Below are positions 56,020-59,063 of a DNA stretch of 59,063 nt, one piece after another. Location of the stretch: assembly GCA_020832735.1 (NCBI GenBank), contig JAFIEB010000064.1, positions 1-59,063 on the forward strand, in the 5' to 3' direction. Position 1 is the first letter of the stretch. Each line of letters starts with the position of its first letter. The stretch is from Oceanicaulis sp. Its GTDB lineage: Bacteria > Pseudomonadota > Alphaproteobacteria > Caulobacterales > Maricaulaceae. A model generated the notes under the pieces. It saw nothing but the letters and a program-made list of their open reading frames with translations. It ran no database searches and had not been told where the DNA came from. The position numbers and the translations under genes were made by a program.

Positions 56020-56160
56020 ATGGCCAAGGGCCAACAAAAATCCGGCCGCGAGGCGAAAAAGCCCAAAGCGGAAAAAAACCAGAAGAAAAAAACCAACGCC
56101 TCCCAGCCCTCCCAGAAGACCGGACAGGTCGGCGGGCTGGAGCACATGAAAAACCGCTAG
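56020..56160 (+). CDS. Small conserved basic protein
   Basis: A 46-residue very basic protein: MAKGQQKSGREAKKPKAEK followed by a lysine-rich stretch and ending QVGGLEHMKNR. The beginning equals a small protein family common in Proteobacteria whose function is unknown. An AAAGGA lies 8 nt upstream of the ATG, and the codon use fits the genome. It is flanked by the two copies of the palindromic repeat. Confidence 0.75.
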   Translation: MAKGQQKSGREAKKPKAEKNQKKKTNASQPSQKTGQVGGLEHMKNR

Positions 56161-56321
56161 ACCCCGGCGGCTCTGAACCGGCGGCGCGCATCATCGCCCC
56201 CCACCGCAACTCTCCCCCATGACCGTGGGGGAGAGTTAAGGCGCGCGGTCATTGCCTCACAGCCGCCCGGCCCTCGCCGCTGGCTTCAGCTTATTGATTT
56301 ATCCCGTTTTCGAGACGCGCT

Positions 56322-56349
56322 ACCGGTTCCCGCTTTCGCAGAAAATGCT
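56322..56349. repeat. Palindromic repeat, copy 2 (inverted, one arm degenerate)
   Basis: ACCGGTTCCCGCTTTCGCAG and the following bases are the reverse complement of 28 bases of copy 1. The other arm (CCGTTTTCGAGACGCG) has diverged. It ends 15 bp before the FAD oxidoreductase start. Confidence 0.7.
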
Positions 56350-56363
56350 CTAGGTTCGGGGCC

Positions 56364-57539
56364 ATGACAGCGCCCCTGCCCCGGTCTCCGGTCGTGCGTG
56401 ATCTGGTGCTTGCCGGGGGCGGGCACGCCCATGCGCTCATGCTGGCGCGCTGGCGGCTCCGGCCGGGCGTGCGCGTGACGCTGATCCATCCCGGCGCCCA
56501 CGCGCCCTATACCGGCATGCTGCCCGGCCATGTGGCCGGCCACTACCCGCTGCCCGCCCTCAAGATCGATCTGGCGCGCCTGTGCGCGCACGCCGGCGCC
56601 CGTCATATCGACGCCATGGCCGGCGGGCTGGACCTGCAGGCGCGCACCCTGCAGGCCGGCGGACGCCAGGTGCGCTTTGACGTGCTGTCTCTGGATATCG
56701 GGGCCGCCGGCGCCATTCCGGCGCTGGAGGGGGCGGAGCGCATCGTCCCGGCCCGGCCGCTGGACGCGTTCGCGGCGCGCTGGGCGCGGTTTGTCGATGA
56801 TGTCAGCGCCGGCAAGGCGCGTCCCGAAGTTTGCATTATCGGCGCAGGCGCGGCCGGCGTGGAGCTGGCGCTGGCCGCCGCGCACAGGCTCAACGCGCTT
56901 GCGCCGGACGCGGCGGTCAACCTGGCCGAGGCGGGCGGCGCCATCACACCGGACCTGCCCGCCCGCGCGCGCCGCACGCTTGTGAAGGCGCTGGATCGCT
57001 CGGGCGTCCAGCTTGTGACCGGAGCGCAGATCACACGGATTGACGCGGGCGGCGCGGTGCTCGCCGATGGCGCGCGCCTGCCCGGCGCGCTGGTCATTTC
57101 AGCGGCAGGCGTGCGCGCCCATGCCTGGCTGGCGCAAACCGGCCTGGCGCTGCATGACGGCTATGTGGCGGTGGACGCGCATTTGCAGAGCCTCTCCCAT
57201 CCCGGCGTGTTCGCCTGCGGGGACTGCGCGCACCTGGCCCACGCCCCGCGCCCCAAGGCGGGCGTCTATGCCGTGCGCGCGGCGCCGGTGTTGGCGCGCA
57301 ATCTCGCCGCTGCGGCGGTCGCGGGCGGACGGATGCGCCGCTTCAAGCCCCAGCGCGGCTATCTGCGCCTGATCGCGCTGGGCGGGCGCAAGGCGCTGGC
57401 CGCGCGCAACGGGCTCAGCATCTCGGGCGGCTGGGTCTGGCGCTGGAAAGACGCCATCGACCGCGCCTTCATGAAACAGGTCAGCCCCCTCGCCCCACCT
57501 CGATCAGATCGCCCGGGCGCAAGAGGGCCAGGAGAGTGA
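56364..57539 (+). CDS. FAD-dependent oxidoreductase (NDH-2/SelD-N type)
   Basis: A 391-residue pyridine nucleotide-disulfide oxidoreductase-like protein. The FAD site is LVLAGGGHAHALMLARW near residue 15, APYTGMLPGHVAGHYP near 49 (typical of the module fused to SelD in other bacteria), the NAD site CIIGAGAAGVELALAAAH near 165, and GVFACGDCAHLAHAPRP near 285. Here it stands alone without a selenophosphate synthase. The substrate is unknown. Its 3' end overlaps the convergent L,D-transpeptidase by 59 bases. Confidence 0.85.
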   Translation: MTAPLPRSPVVRDLVLAGGGHAHALMLARWRLRPGVRVTLIHPGAHAPYTGMLPGHVAGHYPLPALKIDLARLCAHAGARHIDAMAGGLDLQARTLQAGGRQVRFDVLSLDIGAAGAIPALEGAERIVPARPLDAFAARWARFVDDVSAGKARPEVCIIGAGAAGVELALAAAHRLNALAPDAAVNLAEAGGAITPDLPARARRTLVKALDRSGVQLVTGAQITRIDAGGAVLADGARLPGALVISAAGVRAHAWLAQTGLALHDGYVAVDAHLQSLSHPGVFACGDCAHLAHAPRPKAGVYAVRAAPVLARNLAAAAVAGGRMRRFKPQRGYLRLIALGGRKALAARNGLSISGGWVWRWKDAIDRAFMKQVSPLAPPRSDRPGARGPGE

Positions 57540-58116
57540 CAAGGTCATCGCGCGCTATCGCGATGCAGCCTTCGGTGGGCGCATAGTCCGGGCTGGCGCA
57601 GTGCAGGAAGATGGCCGAGCCGAGGCCGGGAACCGCCGGGTCGTCATTATGGCCCAGCACCACGACGATGTCGTAGAGCCCGTCCTCGCGCGTCATCACC
57701 TCGCACCGGCCCGGCCAGGGCAGACGCACGGGCCGGTTATAGGCCGGGTCGGCCGGGTCGTCGCACCAGCCGTCATCGGGCCCGATCGGGTCCAGGACCA
57801 GGGCGGTGTCGGGCCGTTCCAGCCGGCCGGCGCGCCACAGCGCGCGGCGTACCGGCCAGGCGCCCAGCGGCGTGGCGCCGTCGCCCTCGCGCTTCACCTC
57901 CGCCGCGATCGCGCCGGAACGGCCGATGACCGCCTGAACCGGGCCGAAGCCGTCACCCGCCAGGGTCCCCGAAGTGACGGCTTCAGCGGCGGAGGGGCCG
58001 TTTTTCACAGATTCCGGGCGATTTTCACCGTCAAGAGGACCGTTTTGACCGTGTGCCGGGCCGTTTTGACCGTCAAAGGGACCGTTTTGACGCCATAAAA
58101 ACCGGTTCTGGCCCAT
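57481..58116 (-). CDS. L,D-transpeptidase (YkuD-family) with repeat-rich N-terminus
   Basis: A 211-residue protein with a cysteine L,D-transpeptidase-like domain: REGDGATPLGAWPVRRALW near residue 75, HNDDPAVPGLGSAIFLH near 160, and the catalytic Cys in PTEGCIAIARDDL near 182. It may crosslink peptidoglycan or a related polymer. Residues ~9-43 are five seven-residue repeats (QNGP type) encoded by a 21-bp minisatellite. There is no signal peptide, so export is unexplained. The start at 58116 has GGGGGA 7 nt upstream; GTG 58008 would omit most of the repeats. Confidence 0.82.
   Translation of the reverse strand: MGQNRFLWRQNGPFDGQNGPAHGQNGPLDGENRPESVKNGPSAAEAVTSGTLAGDGFGPVQAVIGRSGAIAAEVKREGDGATPLGAWPVRRALWRAGRLERPDTALVLDPIGPDDGWCDDPADPAYNRPVRLPWPGRCEVMTREDGLYDIVVVLGHNDDPAVPGLGSAIFLHCASPDYAPTEGCIAIARDDLVTLLALLRPGDLIEVGRGG
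57998..58092. repeat. 21-bp tandem minisatellite
   Basis: Five copies of a 21-bp unit containing CCGTTTTGAC (or CCGTTTTTCAC, CGATTTTCAC) start at 57998, 58019, 58040, 58061 and 58082. The exact 21-bp spacing keeps the L,D-transpeptidase frame and encodes the seven-residue repeats of its N-terminus. Confidence 0.85.
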
Positions 58117-58291
58117 ATCTGTCCCCCATGCGGCGGCGGCGCTATCCCCGCCGTTATCACGCAAAGTTTGACACCGCTCACCCATGCGTCAATCGCCGGG
58201 CGCGGCGCGCTGCACTAGGCAGGCGCTTGCGCCGGGCGGCGGAACAGGCAAGGCTAGACACTTGAATCGTCCGGCCAGGGGAGCGCCCGCC

Positions 58292-58975
58292 ATGACGAAA
58301 CACACCATACTTCTGGTCGATGACGACGACCTCCTTCGCGAGGCGCTGGCCGAGCAGTTCGGGTATGAGGACGGGTTCGCCGTCCTGACCGCCGACGCGG
58401 CTAGGCCCGGCATGGAACTCGCCAAAACCGAGCCGGTGGACCTGATCATCCTGGATGTCGGCCTGCCCGACATGGACGGGCGCGAGGCCTGCCGGCACTT
58501 GCGCAAGGACGGGGTGACCACGCCCATCATCCTCCTCACCGCCCAGTCGGGCGACGCCGATCACGTGCTCGGCCTGCGCTCGGGCGCAGATGATTTCCTG
58601 GCCAAGCCGATCTCGTTCGTGGTGCTGCTGGAACGGGTCAACACCCAGCTCAAACGCCACCAGGCCAGCGAGGACGCGGTGCTGCCGCTGGGCCCCTACC
58701 GGTTCAAGCCGGCGATGAAGCTCTTGTTCACCGCCGAGGAGAAAAAGATCCGGCTCACCGAGAAAGAGACCAGTATTCTCAGATACCTGTACCGCGCCGG
58801 CGGCAAGCCGGTGGCGCGCGAGGAGCTGCTGGACCAGGTCTGGGGCTATCACCGCGAGGCCAACACCCACACGCTGGAAACCCATGTCTACCGGCTGCGC
58901 CAGAAGATCGAGCCCGACCCCCAGAACGCCCGCGTGTTGCTCACCGAAACCGGCGGTTACCGGCTCATGGTTTAA
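58292..58975 (+). CDS. OmpR/PhoB-family response regulator
   Basis: A 227-residue transcription factor with a receiver domain (ILLVDDDDLLREAL, acceptor Asp in LIILDVGLPDMDG near residue 52, Lys in DDFLAKPIS near 102) and a winged-helix output (IRLTEKETSILRYLYRAGGKPVAREELLDQVWGY, THTLETHVYRLRQKIE). No cognate kinase is visible in the window. The start at 58292 gives a complete receiver; an upstream start adds an unlikely tail. Confidence 0.92.
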   Translation: MTKHTILLVDDDDLLREALAEQFGYEDGFAVLTADAARPGMELAKTEPVDLIILDVGLPDMDGREACRHLRKDGVTTPIILLTAQSGDADHVLGLRSGADDFLAKPISFVVLLERVNTQLKRHQASEDAVLPLGPYRFKPAMKLLFTAEEKKIRLTEKETSILRYLYRAGGKPVAREELLDQVWGYHREANTHTLETHVYRLRQKIEPDPQNARVLLTETGGYRLMV

Positions 58976-59010
58976 CCCTGCTGGTTTGCGGGCGACAGGG
59001 CGGCGAGGCC

Positions 59011-59063
59011 TTAAAAGGCGACGACGCTGGCGGCCAGCAGCCCGGCGATCATGGCGGGTCCGG
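59011..59063 (-). CDS. 3' end of a minus-strand gene, cut by the window end
   Basis: An open frame enters from the right edge and ends with GPAMIAGLLAASVVAF and a TAA stop at 59011-59013. The residues are hydrophobic, as in a membrane protein C-terminus. It converges on the response regulator. Too little is present to name it. Confidence 0.35.
   Translation of the reverse strand, partial: GPAMIAGLLAASVVAF

Overview
The window is G+C-rich alphaproteobacterial chromosome, most likely from a dimorphic, prosthecate-type marine lineage (Maricaulales/Hyphomonadaceae, Oceanicaulis/Maricaulis-like). This rests on gene content, not on a database search. It carries FliX, FlaEY and FlbY flagellar proteins, the ChpT phosphotransferase of the CckA-ChpT-CtrA relay, a full CtrA-type TTAA-N7-TTAA site, a sigma54 flagellar promoter, Flp/Cpa pilus genes and a cysteine-poor DksA. 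The first ~90 bases (a run of 32 G) look like a contig-end sequencing artefact, and the first gene is cut there.

Layout. 1-9.2 kb: flagellar block: flgA(partial)-flgH-STAS-like; dksA and fliX on the minus strand; flgI-rod-binding protein-flbY on plus from a CtrA/ftr/sigma54 control region; flaEY on minus; pseB, the first enzyme of pseudaminic acid synthesis for flagellin glycosylation. 9.3-12.2 kb: two overlapping, divergent thiolases and a small secreted protein with a clear terminator. 12.2-18.3 kb: histidine utilisation, hutI-hutC-hutU-hutH on minus and hutG on plus, with a HutC-like operator between. 18.4-24.5 kb: prolyl oligopeptidase lipoprotein, a DsbD/ScsB-type reductase overlapping a peroxiredoxin-like partner, and a SapC-family protein. 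24.6-28.4 kb: a ZnuD-like TonB receptor, a strong Zur-type operator, zur, and a double-hotdog thioesterase. 28.4-35 kb: chemotaxis operon cheA-cheW-cheY-cheB-cheR preceded by chpT. 35.3-41.9 kb: M23 peptidase, argG, GAF protein, an animal-like glutaminase with an N-terminal extension, and two lipoproteins that share a domain. 41.9-48.8 kb: a glycan locus with a Maf-like/GT4 fusion, a GT2, a cytidylyltransferase, a 2-hydroxyacid dehydrogenase, an SDR and an SMP-30 lactonase; this is my best candidate for an undescribed pathway. 48.8-54.4 kb: DMT exporter, serC, secreted protein, hisC, methyltransferase, gloB. 54.4-56.2 kb: split Flp pilus locus (cpaA, pilin, CpaC N-domain protein) and a small basic protein. 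56.3-59 kb: FAD oxidoreductase, L,D-transpeptidase with a 21-bp minisatellite, OmpR-type response regulator and the end of a minus-strand gene.

The flagellar, chemotaxis, ChpT, pilus and glycan genes fit a swarmer-cell programme in which CtrA and FlbD/sigma54 time motility and nonulosonate-type sugars decorate the flagellin or surface. I found no rRNA, tRNA, CRISPR array, insertion sequence or prophage by eye.
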